DNA of 56,160 bases from Bacteroides sp. UBA1773 (GTDB taxonomy: Bacteria > Bacteroidota > Bacteroidia > Bacteroidales > Bacteroidaceae), in NCBI GenBank assembly GCA_002315285.1, contig DCGR01000064.1, positions 1 through 56,160 of the forward strand, in the 5' to 3' direction. Shown here piece by piece: positions 8,692 to 15,637 of the stretch (position 1 is its first letter; the number at the start of each line of letters is the position of its first letter). The notes under the pieces were generated by a model. That model did not search any database. It was not told the origin of the DNA and saw nothing but the letters and a program-made list of their open reading frames with translations. Made by a program: the position numbers and the translations under genes.

Positions 8692-8910
8692 ATGTCACTT
8701 TATAGAGTAATGACCAAACGTCGTAAGGTATGCAATGGAGTAAACATCGAGCCAGGCATGGTAGTACAAGTAGTCACCCCTATCAACAACTCCGTGCAAG
8801 TCGATAACTGGAAGTATGTGGAAGAAGCCTTCATGCGTGTGTTCGGCATCTCACTCCGCAAGGCCAATTGCCTCAACCTCTCGGACCTGGAAATCATCAA
8901 ACTGAAATAA
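8692..8910 (+). CDS. Small conserved Bacteroidales protein (DUF6140-like)
   Basis: A 72-residue soluble protein beginning MSLYRVMTKRRKVCNGVNIE. A short beta-rich half (LYRVMTKRRKVCNGVNIEPGMVVQVVT) is followed by a helix (YVEEAFMRVFGISLRKANCL) and a last strand. From memory it resembles small Bacteroidales proteins grouped as DUF6140; this needs a profile check. It lies 57 bp after the nuclease and 8 bp before the first YkvA gene. The position directly after a toxin-like nuclease makes it a candidate inhibitor, but nothing in the sequence proves that. Confidence 0.6.
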   Translation: MSLYRVMTKRRKVCNGVNIEPGMVVQVVTPINNSVQVDNWKYVEEAFMRVFGISLRKANCLNLSDLEIIKLK

Positions 8911-8918
8911 CACGACAC

Positions 8919-9221
8919 ATGAGCAACGAGGTTTCCAAAGGCCCAACCGCCATGACATGGGTAGGCCTGATCGTAGGCATCCTGTATGCCATTTCGCCGG
9001 TCGATATTTTGCCCGACGTGGTACCAGTGGCAGGTTGGATAGACGATCTTGTCATCACCGGCACCACCGTACTTAATTTCGTGCAGCAGGAAGTGGGCAA
9101 GACCAGTCAGACACTCGCCTCCCTTTTGGGATTGGTGAAGTGGGCCATATTTGGCATCGGCATCATCGTGGTGCTGCTCATCGCCTTGTTGGGAGTAGGA
9201 ATATACAATGCAGTGAAATAA
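8919..9221 (+). CDS. YkvA-family (DUF1232) membrane protein 1
   Basis: A 100-residue membrane protein. The YkvA signature is clear: YAISPVDILPDVVPVAGWIDD at about residues 23-43, a conserved loop rich in Pro and Asp between two hydrophobic helices, followed by a strongly hydrophobic C-terminal helix (about 72-97, ending LGVGIYNAVK). YkvA domains occur in small inner-membrane proteins of unknown biochemical function. The ATG at 8919 is used because the longer frame from 8868 overlaps the preceding gene in another phase. It is followed by a zinc-ribbon gene and a second, different YkvA gene in the same operon. Confidence 0.85.
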   Translation: MSNEVSKGPTAMTWVGLIVGILYAISPVDILPDVVPVAGWIDDLVITGTTVLNFVQQEVGKTSQTLASLLGLVKWAIFGIGIIVVLLIALLGVGIYNAVK

Positions 9222-9242
9222 CCCTCAAAAATACCGTTCATC

Positions 9243-9443
9243 ATGTTAAGAGGAATGACGACATTCAAGTGCCACGATTGTGGACACACCTTTCGGGGGC
9301 CTGATATTGAGTACATGGCCACCGTACTTACCGCGCCACAGAAATGTCCCAAATGTGGCAGCATGCACACCTGTCCGGGTGGAGCATTGAAATCCATCTA
9401 CAAAACCATTTGGGACTTCATTGACAAGAACAACAGCAAATAA
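9243..9443 (+). CDS. Small zinc-ribbon protein
   Basis: A 66-residue protein with one zinc ribbon: CHDCGH (about 10-15) and CPKCGS (about 35-40) pairs, plus a further cysteine in HTCPGG. The C-terminal helix (SIYKTIWDFIDKNNSK) is amphipathic. A second in-frame ATG at 9255 gives MTTFKCHDCGHTF, an equally good start. It lies 21 bp after the first YkvA gene and 5 bp before the second, so it is surely co-transcribed. Such ribbons often bind nucleic acid or act as small adaptor subunits; its specific role is unknown. Confidence 0.75.
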   Translation: MLRGMTTFKCHDCGHTFRGPDIEYMATVLTAPQKCPKCGSMHTCPGGALKSIYKTIWDFIDKNNSK

Positions 9444-9448
9444 TCAGT

Positions 9449-9811
9449 ATGGCAGACGAATTCAAAGATCCATCGGAATTTTCGAAGTACGAACAACACT
9501 ATTCCGAGTCAAAATTGTGGGACAAGATACGGCAAGTGGCTGTAAAGGCAGGTGCGCAGGTCATCTATCTGGTGCTGTGCCTATATTACACCCTCATGTC
9601 GCCCGATGTGTCGGTGGGCAACAAGACCATCATCATTGGCGCGTTGGGATATTTCATCCTTCCCATCGACATCATCCCCGACTTCATTCCCGTGCTTGGC
9701 TTCACCGACGACCTTGCAGCCCTCAAGCTTGCCTTCGATGCAGTGCGAGCAAGCGTCACACCCGACATCGAGAACCAGGCGCGGCAGAAAATGGCCGAAT
9801 GGTTTGGCTGA
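9449..9811 (+). CDS. YkvA-family (DUF1232) membrane protein 2
   Basis: A 120-residue protein. A charged N-terminal segment (about 1-35) precedes a hydrophobic helix (VIYLVLCLYYTLM, about 37-50), then IIIGALGYFILPIDIIPDFIP (about 60-80) with the YkvA signature continuing VLGFTDDLAAL, and a charged C-terminal helix. This is the more canonical YkvA layout; the first YkvA protein of the operon is shorter and carries its extra membrane helix after the signature. The start at 9449 is 5 bp after the zinc-ribbon stop. Two divergent YkvA proteins in one operon with a nuclease is unusual; function not known. Confidence 0.88.
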   Translation: MADEFKDPSEFSKYEQHYSESKLWDKIRQVAVKAGAQVIYLVLCLYYTLMSPDVSVGNKTIIIGALGYFILPIDIIPDFIPVLGFTDDLAALKLAFDAVRASVTPDIENQARQKMAEWFG

Positions 9812-9841
9812 TGCATCATTCTACCCGTAAATAGCCAAACA

Positions 9842-10240
9842 ATGAGACAGCAAAAGCGTCAGGAGCTACGCAAACGGCAACACGCCCATTTTGCCAAGGC
9901 TCCTGACATCTGCCGCATCGAACACCTTTGGGGGTTCGACCATACGTTGGCAGGCATCATCGCGAAAGGTCTTCGTGCATTCATCAAGCAAAACCACCGC
10001 ATAGGCAGCACTCCCTGCACGTACGTCTATCCCGACAACGACCTGAGCATACCCGATGTGAAAGCGGCAAAGTCGCCCGATGCATATTCCCGCTGGCAGT
10101 CCGACTTGCAGAAAATGCAATGCGCCTTCGAGGACTATTATCGCCGCGATGGCGATTTCACCGATGCTCCAGAAGCCTACCAGCGCTTCAAGGAAGGCAT
10201 ACAGCTATTTGCCGATCATTTCCACGACCTGTGGATCTGA
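9842..10240 (+). CDS. Hypothetical protein resembling small phage proteins
   Basis: A 132-residue basic soluble protein. The layout W-x-FDHTLAGIIAKGLRAFIKQ (about 30-50), a tryptophan/aspartate segment AYSRWQSDLQKMQCAFE (about 82-98) and FKEGIQLFADHFHDLW at the C-terminus is a pattern I associate with small uncharacterised proteins of tailed-phage genomes (W..D..LA..I..GL..F, W...L..M..AFE, EGL.LF...F..LW). This is recall, not a search. It is the last gene of the nuclease/YkvA operon (30 bp after the previous stop) and is followed 9 bp later by copy C of the dispersed repeat. Confidence 0.6.
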   Translation: MRQQKRQELRKRQHAHFAKAPDICRIEHLWGFDHTLAGIIAKGLRAFIKQNHRIGSTPCTYVYPDNDLSIPDVKAAKSPDAYSRWQSDLQKMQCAFEDYYRRDGDFTDAPEAYQRFKEGIQLFADHFHDLWI

Positions 10241-10248
10241 AGGACTTA

Positions 10249-10297
10249 AGTAATCAAGGCAAAAGCGTACCAACTTATTATTCTAACCATCGCTAAC
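10249..10297. repeat. Dispersed repeat, copy C
   Basis: TAATCAAGGCAAAAGCGTAC then CAACTTATTATTCTAACCAT and CGCTAACG aligns with copy A (1-58) and the right arm of copy D (17300-17340). Beyond it, GAAAATCCTCATTC (10315-10328) is the exact inverse of GAATGAGGATTTTC at 83-96 next to copy A, so the similarity around the two copies extends past the core. Confidence 0.55.
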
Positions 10298-10349
10298 GTC
10301 TTGAAAGATGGTCGGAAAATCCTCATTCTTACGACACACTTGCGCATGA

Positions 10350-10622
10350 TCACAATATCACTTCTATCAGGGTACGTCCTTTCAACTCCACCGGTGGCAG
10401 CAAGCCCGGTGTTTTGCCTTTGTTGAAGCAGAAACTTACCATGTAACCGGTTTTCAGGTTGTACCGTTCAAGATATTCTGCAAGTTGTTTCTCGCCTCGT
10501 TCGTTATACGATTGTCCTCGCCATATCTTTAGCTCTACGATGTACTGTTCACCGAGATAATCTATGACGACATCGGTGCGGGTGAGGTCTCGTGTCTGGG
10601 CTTCGCAGTAGTAATCTATCGG
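10350..10622 (-). pseudogene. Remnant: C-terminal PD-(D/E)XK nuclease domain
   Basis: Reading the minus strand from about 10622 to the TGA at 10350 gives an intact nuclease core without a start codon: RTDVVIDYLGEQYIVELKIW (Asp, then E-x-K of PD-(D/E)XK), then RGEKQLAEYLERYN, GYMVSFCFNKGK and a short tail. This is the C-terminal domain of the AAA-ATPase/PD-(D/E)XK (DUF1703-type) proteins common in Bacteroidales. The upstream ATPase part is absent: the frame is closed by a TGA at about 10632 and the adjoining DNA encodes a different protein. It is best explained as a decayed gene whose 5' part was replaced. Confidence 0.75.
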
Positions 10623-11044
10623 ACAGCAAGTTCAGCCATTATGCCATTGGAAGCAAAGGCAATGTCCTTGAGTCTGATGAGCTGAAGTGTTTTCTGCAGT
10701 TTTTCTATCCGGTCCAGATGAATAGCCACCTTTGAGTCGTTAGTCAGTTCTATCACTCCTGGCTGTCGTGGGTTGGTGATCATTTTCAACCCATTCGAGA
10801 TGAGCGAATCCACAATTGTCCCGCCATCGTAACCGAGGTAGATGGTGTTGCCGACAATGCGTTCTATTCGTGCGCTCACACTAATGTTTTTTGTCACCTC
10901 TCCCACTATTGGCACTTTTATCTTTGCCATGTAGTCAATATGCACAGTCTTGTTGTCCACGCCCGTCAGGCTTAGTGGGATTTCCTTCTTTGTGGTTGCT
11001 TTTACTGCTTGCAAGATTTCTGAAAATGATACGTTTGCGTTCAT
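10616..11044 (-). CDS. Hypothetical protein, 142 residues
   Basis: I do not recognise this gene. The product is soluble, with a helical start (MNANVSFSEILQAVKATTKK), a beta-rich middle (about 25-100, including DYMAKIKVPIVGEV, ISVSARIERIVGNTIYLGYDGG, GVIELTNDSKVAIHLD) and a C-terminal helix (RIEKLQKTLQLIRLKDIAFA), which suggests a small SH3- or OB-like fold that self-associates. It follows the dynamin genes and two small membrane proteins on the same strand, 87 bp after the 76-residue gene, and overlaps the first bases of the nuclease remnant. It could belong to the dynamin operon or be an independent gene at the island edge. Confidence 0.6.
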   Translation of the reverse strand: MNANVSFSEILQAVKATTKKEIPLSLTGVDNKTVHIDYMAKIKVPIVGEVTKNISVSARIERIVGNTIYLGYDGGTIVDSLISNGLKMITNPRQPGVIELTNDSKVAIHLDRIEKLQKTLQLIRLKDIAFASNGIMAELAVR

Positions 11045-11131
11045 GATTTTCTATAATATAACATTTAACTTGAAGTTTGCAAATATTCAGTGCTTTTTCT
11101 AAATCAAGAAATTATTGAAATTTATTCAAAA

Positions 11132-11362
11132 TTAAAAAAATAAACCTGCAACAGCCCAATACGTTCCAACAATTCCTGCGATCCAACCAAGTATGCCAAT
11201 TAGCATTGGCCATTTCCATCCAATTTTATAAAAACTAATGGGGCGACAAAGCCACCACATAATATCATCAGGTGTAATTCCATCAATAATTGCTTCTATT
11301 GCTACGTTGAAAACTTGAATGATAGCCCAAACTAAGATAACCCACATAAAAAATGTTCCCAT
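11132..11362 (-). CDS. Small two-helix membrane protein, 76 residues
   Basis: The product has two hydrophobic helices: about 3-24 (MWVILVWAIIQVFNVAIEAI) and about 50-75 (PMLIGILGWIAGIVGTYWAV). They are joined by a loop with DGITPDDIMWWLCRP. Such short hairpin membrane proteins cannot be classified by eye. It lies on the same strand as the dynamin pair, 107 bp after the 39-residue gene, in equally AT-rich DNA, which suggests that it travelled with them. A membrane-anchoring or effector role next to dynamins is plausible but unproven. Confidence 0.55.
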   Translation of the reverse strand: MGTFFMWVILVWAIIQVFNVAIEAIIDGITPDDIMWWLCRPISFYKIGWKWPMLIGILGWIAGIVGTYWAVAGLFF

Positions 11363-11469
11363 AATCTTTTTTACAAATTAATGATATTTTTTTACACGTT
11401 ACTTTAACTTCCTAATGTTGTAACTATTAATGTTCCCAAAAGAATTGATAATAGTTCTATTGCTGCGCT

Positions 11470-11589
11470 TTAGTCATATTTTTTGGTATTACTTATCGCC
11501 TTAATCACTTCCCATGCAACACCCACGCACAAAAATATGCCTCCGGCCACTTTTGCAAGTCCACTCTTTCCTTTTTTATTTTTGCTCAT
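11470..11589 (-). CDS. Small single-pass membrane peptide, 39 residues
   Basis: An open frame that begins MSKNKKGKSGLAKVAGGIFL, passes through one membrane helix (about 14-31, GGIFLCVGVAWEVIKAI) and ends NTKKYD. The basic N-terminus followed by a glycine/valine helix is typical of small membrane peptides. The ATG lies 27 bp after the LeoA-like stop on the same strand, close enough for co-transcription. Function unknown. It is short and could be a chance frame, but spacing and composition fit a real gene. Confidence 0.5.
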   Translation of the reverse strand: MSKNKKGKSGLAKVAGGIFLCVGVAWEVIKAISNTKKYD

Positions 11590-11616
11590 AATTCAATTAT
11601 TATATTTAAATTAAAT

Positions 11617-13314
11617 TTATTCATACGATACGTATTCACCTTTATTTTTCCAGAAGTTTGTAATCTTATTTTGATATTCTTCCAGTTTAGACACCTTATT
11701 TTGTAAGTCTTCCAACTCCTTATTTCGATTCTCAAGTGCTTTACACATCTCAAGATAAGAAGATGCAAAATTAATATAATATGTGTTACCGTCAAAATTC
11801 TTATATACATCGGCAAAAACATCATCCAATGCAGCAATAATCTTTCTTTTTGCTTCTTTTAATTCTTTGTCAGCCTTGTATTTTTGATACCAACCATAAA
11901 TTTCAATTACAACACTAAGGCCAACAGCAACCCTTCCTAAATTTTTTGTGATATTACCTGCAAGGTTTGTTGCTCCCCAAGGTTTAAACTTATAAGTAAA
12001 ACCAAACCAATCCTTAATAAGGTCTCGAGCGGCAAAAACTTGTTTTCTTGATACGGAAGCATTCTTCATCCATTCTGTCCCTTGTTTCATTGCTCCTTGT
12101 ATAAAAGAGTTCTGATTGTTAAATTCCCGTTCGAATTTAACGGCAGCCATTTGAATGGACATGGCGTTATTATCACAGCATGCTTGAACAATATCATTGA
12201 TATTTCTTTCTACTACATAACCTGTAACATTATCACCTTGGCGTCCTAAAGCTATGTCTAAGACTTCAGCAAATGTTTCCACAGATGCGCCACGAATCTC
12301 TGCGTAGAGTGATCCTTTGTAATTGTCAAGTTGATTTTGCATTAGGCTCCTGTTGTTGTCAATTTGTGTTTTTAAAACAGAACGTTCAGCTTCGAGATCA
12401 GAGCAAGAATCTTTTGATTTCTTAATTGCCTTGTTTATGGGTTTCGTAATATCTGAAATCTGCTTATCGACTTGAACAAACATATCTTTCACGGAGACTA
12501 ATGCAGCATTCCCTCTCAATTGACCAATATTGCTATTATCAACTACCTTGCTAACACATTGACGCAATGATTCAATATGTGAACGCTTTTTGTAGTCTTC
12601 TGACTTCGCAAACCAATGAACTAACCCTTTTCCTTTAGGATCTGCTGCAATACATACTATATTAAGACTATGTTCTTCTTGAGGTGTAAGATTGATGGCT
12701 TCTCTCAATCTTTGTATTAAGTTATTCTTCTTTATATTCTCGCCTCGTGCAAAGTCCTTGTCATCAGTCAAATCGTATCCTGCTTCATCCATCTTGTTTA
12801 TAACAAATATGGATGATGACAATTTGCCTAAATCGCGCATTATCCATTTAATAATTGGCACGTGACTATCCTTTAATGGAGTTACAGCATCACACACATA
12901 GATAACAATATGTGCCTCGGAAAGATATTTCTTTGTAATGTCTGAATACTTAACATTTTCTCCGTTTATTTCACGTTCTTTGGTTCCAAAAAGCCCCGGA
13001 GTATCAATAATTTCAAAACCCTTCTTAAGTCCATTTGGGCGATAAACTTTCAACTCATCGGAAGACTCATCAGTATCAATTTTCATTGTATCTTCAAGTC
13101 TTCCGAGTAACCCAGCTATAGCACTTGTTTTACCATCCGAGAAACTGCCCAGGAGTACAATGCGTACAATCCCATCACTTATCATGCTCTGAATGCTCTT
13201 AACCTTATCAATCCAATCTTTTATATTAAGACCGACTGACTCTCCTTCTTTTATAAGGGTTAGCATTGCATTTAAGTTTGGCACAGATTTTAAGCCTACG
13301 TTAAATTCTTCCAT
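11617..13314 (-). CDS. leoA: LeoA-like bacterial dynamin (Eleos subunit)
   Basis: A 565-residue large GTPase. Motifs: G1 GSFSDGKTS (56-64), a Thr/Ser-rich G2 region (about 80-86), G3 DTPG (104-107), G4 NKMD (173-176), then long helices forming a stalk (about 290-440), a hydrophobic membrane-associating segment (about 443-470, LAGNITKNLGRVAVGLSVVI) and a C-terminal coiled coil (about 520-560). Length and layout match LeoA of enterotoxigenic E. coli and the LeoA/HP0731 group. Its start codon overlaps the end of the upstream LeoBC-like gene by 14 bp, the gene order seen in the two-gene dynamin defence system called Eleos. It presumably acts at the inner membrane. The DNA is more AT-rich than the flanks, which fits transfer. 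Confidence 0.85.
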   Translation of the reverse strand: MEEFNVGLKSVPNLNAMLTLIKEGESVGLNIKDWIDKVKSIQSMISDGIVRIVLLGSFSDGKTSAIAGLLGRLEDTMKIDTDESSDELKVYRPNGLKKGFEIIDTPGLFGTKEREINGENVKYSDITKKYLSEAHIVIYVCDAVTPLKDSHVPIIKWIMRDLGKLSSSIFVINKMDEAGYDLTDDKDFARGENIKKNNLIQRLREAINLTPQEEHSLNIVCIAADPKGKGLVHWFAKSEDYKKRSHIESLRQCVSKVVDNSNIGQLRGNAALVSVKDMFVQVDKQISDITKPINKAIKKSKDSCSDLEAERSVLKTQIDNNRSLMQNQLDNYKGSLYAEIRGASVETFAEVLDIALGRQGDNVTGYVVERNINDIVQACCDNNAMSIQMAAVKFEREFNNQNSFIQGAMKQGTEWMKNASVSRKQVFAARDLIKDWFGFTYKFKPWGATNLAGNITKNLGRVAVGLSVVIEIYGWYQKYKADKELKEAKRKIIAALDDVFADVYKNFDGNTYYINFASSYLEMCKALENRNKELEDLQNKVSKLEEYQNKITNFWKNKGEYVSYE

Positions 13315-15637
13315 ATTCGCTCAGTTTAATATTATTAATATAAGAATTAATCTCTGATTTGAGGTTTTCAAAAGATTCATCCATTTCATCAAGATCTTTA
13401 ATGAGATTATCAACGGAATTCACCATACGCATCTTTTGTGAGTTAATATCTCTGGTAATACTTGTAATTTTATTTGAAACCGCAATAATTGTTTCCTGCG
13501 CTATTTGTGCCATCTTTCGACTAATATCTTTTTTGGCTTCTCCTTTTCCACCATCTGAACAGACAGCAGAACCAATACTTCCTATGAGAAAACCAACGCA
13601 AGCACCTACGGCAGTTCCAACAGGTCCAACAAGGGATCCTATTGCTGCTCCTGTTCCTGCAGATCCACCTGTTGTGAGAAGAAAATTCCCGACATCATCA
13701 AGGTTAATATCCAAGTCCTCTAACTCAGAACTTAAATCATAATCTATATTCAAGGAAAGGTTTGGCAATGATATGCCTTTGAATTGCGATATGCCATCTA
13801 ATTTCTCCCCTTTTATCTTTACTTTTTGATTAATTTGATTAAGTATATCCTTTATTGATTTAGAAATAGATCTTGATAATTTTGTAGGAAATGATTTTGT
13901 ATTGCGGCTAATTTCTTCTTTTTTGCTGTCTTTGCTCATGTCAGAATCCAATATTTCAAATATTTTTTGCTTCAAAGTAGAGATTTCACTATTAACTAAA
14001 TTCGACAGTTGAGAGTTTAACTTATTATTGGCATTGCCCATGGTCGTTATCGCAAAACGTCGATATTCGTTTAAGGACTTGCGCAATTCATCATTTTGCT
14101 CTTCCTGTTCATCGAGCAACATTTCTATCTCTCTGGAGACCTTACGAGCAAAAGAAACCATCTTTTGCTTATTTGATTCAGTTATCTCATTAAGAAAATC
14201 TTTTGATTTTGAATCAACAAGATTTATGACTGTTTGGAACTGACTGAAACGTAATATTTGATCAGAATTTCCAAAATAATTGAGCAATTTTGACTGATAC
14301 CCTTGCAGATCTTCACGTCGCGACGAGAAAGAAGCTTTTGCGCACATAGCCAAAAGAGCTTGCAGTGTAATATGTCCCTTGTAAACTTCTTGGCCTAGAA
14401 TTTTTGTAAAGGTTTCTTTGATTAAATTCTCATTTTTAAGCACAACTGGCGAAAGTAACGTTTTACGTTCTTCCTCCTCGTCATAATTAGATACGCCACC
14501 TCTAACGTTTTGAATGGAATATACGCTTACCCAATCTCCAAGATAATCTTTTATCTTACTTGCAGTTGCTTCGTCTGGTTTCTTATTGTGTGCTTGTACA
14601 TAAAAAACGCAATGTGCCCTGCGAAGCGCCTCCTCAATGCCATCTTTATATTCTTTTTCATTGCCTTCAATTCCAGGCACATCAATCAATGTAAATTTCT
14701 TTTTATTTATTTCTAATTTATACTCATGATATTCCTTGGTAAAGTCTGTACGTCCATCACCGACGATTTCACCATCAGAGTTTTTCTTTCTATTATTTTC
14801 GAATAGAATGCGGAAAGTTTCAATGATAGTACTCTTGCCTGCATTAGTCTCTCCAAAAAATGCTATGACGAGGTTGTCCCAAGAGATTGCATTCAAAGAA
14901 AAACGTGTTTCATTTTTTATCTGTTCAATGAGGTGTTGCACTTTATCGACTAATTCATTACGCATTTTTGTAAACTCACAATTGCTGCTTCTGAGTCCTT
15001 TAATATTCATGCTTGTACACTCAAGGTAATCAATTAATTCATGATATTTACCTTCTATATCAGCTTTAGTATTGAAAGCCATGTTGTTATTTGGAGTGGT
15101 TTGACTTTGGGTTTCATGTTCCATAATGAAATTCTTGGAGATGATTTTATCTAAACTTTGAGCATCATCAAGACTTCGCACGTAAGTGTCTTGGCTATCA
15201 GATAGGTCGTTATTTACTAATTCATAAATATTATCCAAGGCATCTTGATAGCGTTCTTCTAATTGTATGATTTCTTCCTCTTGTTCATCATCAATTGAAA
15301 ATTTTCGCATTTCTTTTAATGATCGTTTAAGGCTTCCGTGTTCAGATCCCGTTTCTTCTAATTTGCGCAGATATATGCATGCACGATAATAATAAAACCA
15401 GTAATCTTTCACATTATTTTCGAATTGACGATAATAGTTTCTTAATTGGGAATCCGCTTTTTCATACTCTTCATTATCAAGTGAAACACAAAGTTTGTTA
15501 ATCAGATTATTCCAACGTTCTTCATCAAAATCTGATGCAGGGTCATCTGTAGTGGAATAACTAGAAGAAGATCTGTTTGATCCTATTACGCCTTCAAGTA
15601 GGGCTGCAGCCCCTAAGCCGAGTAATGTACCAATCAT
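13301..15637 (-). CDS. leoBC: LeoBC-like bacterial dynamin (Eleos subunit)
   Basis: A 778-residue protein. A short hydrophobic N-terminus (about 1-19) is followed by an acidic helical region (35-175) that may be TPR-like, then a GTPase domain with G1 GETNAGKST (262-270) and G3 DVPG (319-322). The G4 position reads QNVRGG (about 376-381), lacking the usual N/T-K-x-D, so guanine specificity is not evident. Helices at about 470-640 form the stalk, and a glycine-rich hydrophobic hairpin (651-693) is the likely membrane-inserting paddle. The size matches fused LeoB+LeoC proteins that pair with LeoA in Eleos. It is the first gene of the minus-strand operon; no consensus promoter stands out upstream of the ATG at 15637. 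Confidence 0.82.
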   Translation of the reverse strand: MIGTLLGLGAAALLEGVIGSNRSSSSYSTTDDPASDFDEERWNNLINKLCVSLDNEEYEKADSQLRNYYRQFENNVKDYWFYYYRACIYLRKLEETGSEHGSLKRSLKEMRKFSIDDEQEEEIIQLEERYQDALDNIYELVNNDLSDSQDTYVRSLDDAQSLDKIISKNFIMEHETQSQTTPNNNMAFNTKADIEGKYHELIDYLECTSMNIKGLRSSNCEFTKMRNELVDKVQHLIEQIKNETRFSLNAISWDNLVIAFFGETNAGKSTIIETFRILFENNRKKNSDGEIVGDGRTDFTKEYHEYKLEINKKKFTLIDVPGIEGNEKEYKDGIEEALRRAHCVFYVQAHNKKPDEATASKIKDYLGDWVSVYSIQNVRGGVSNYDEEEERKTLLSPVVLKNENLIKETFTKILGQEVYKGHITLQALLAMCAKASFSSRREDLQGYQSKLLNYFGNSDQILRFSQFQTVINLVDSKSKDFLNEITESNKQKMVSFARKVSREIEMLLDEQEEQNDELRKSLNEYRRFAITTMGNANNKLNSQLSNLVNSEISTLKQKIFEILDSDMSKDSKKEEISRNTKSFPTKLSRSISKSIKDILNQINQKVKIKGEKLDGISQFKGISLPNLSLNIDYDLSSELEDLDINLDDVGNFLLTTGGSAGTGAAIGSLVGPVGTAVGACVGFLIGSIGSAVCSDGGKGEAKKDISRKMAQIAQETIIAVSNKITSITRDINSQKMRMVNSVDNLIKDLDEMDESFENLKSEINSYINNIKLSEYGRI

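Noticed and set aside
7648..10240. Intact prophage
   Set aside because: Only one weakly phage-like protein; no integrase, terminase, capsid or tail genes.
11617..15637. Dynamin genes as toxin-secretion factors (original LeoA idea)
   Set aside because: No enterotoxin or vesicle-related genes are nearby; island context with broken ATPase/nuclease genes fits defence better, although this is not proof.
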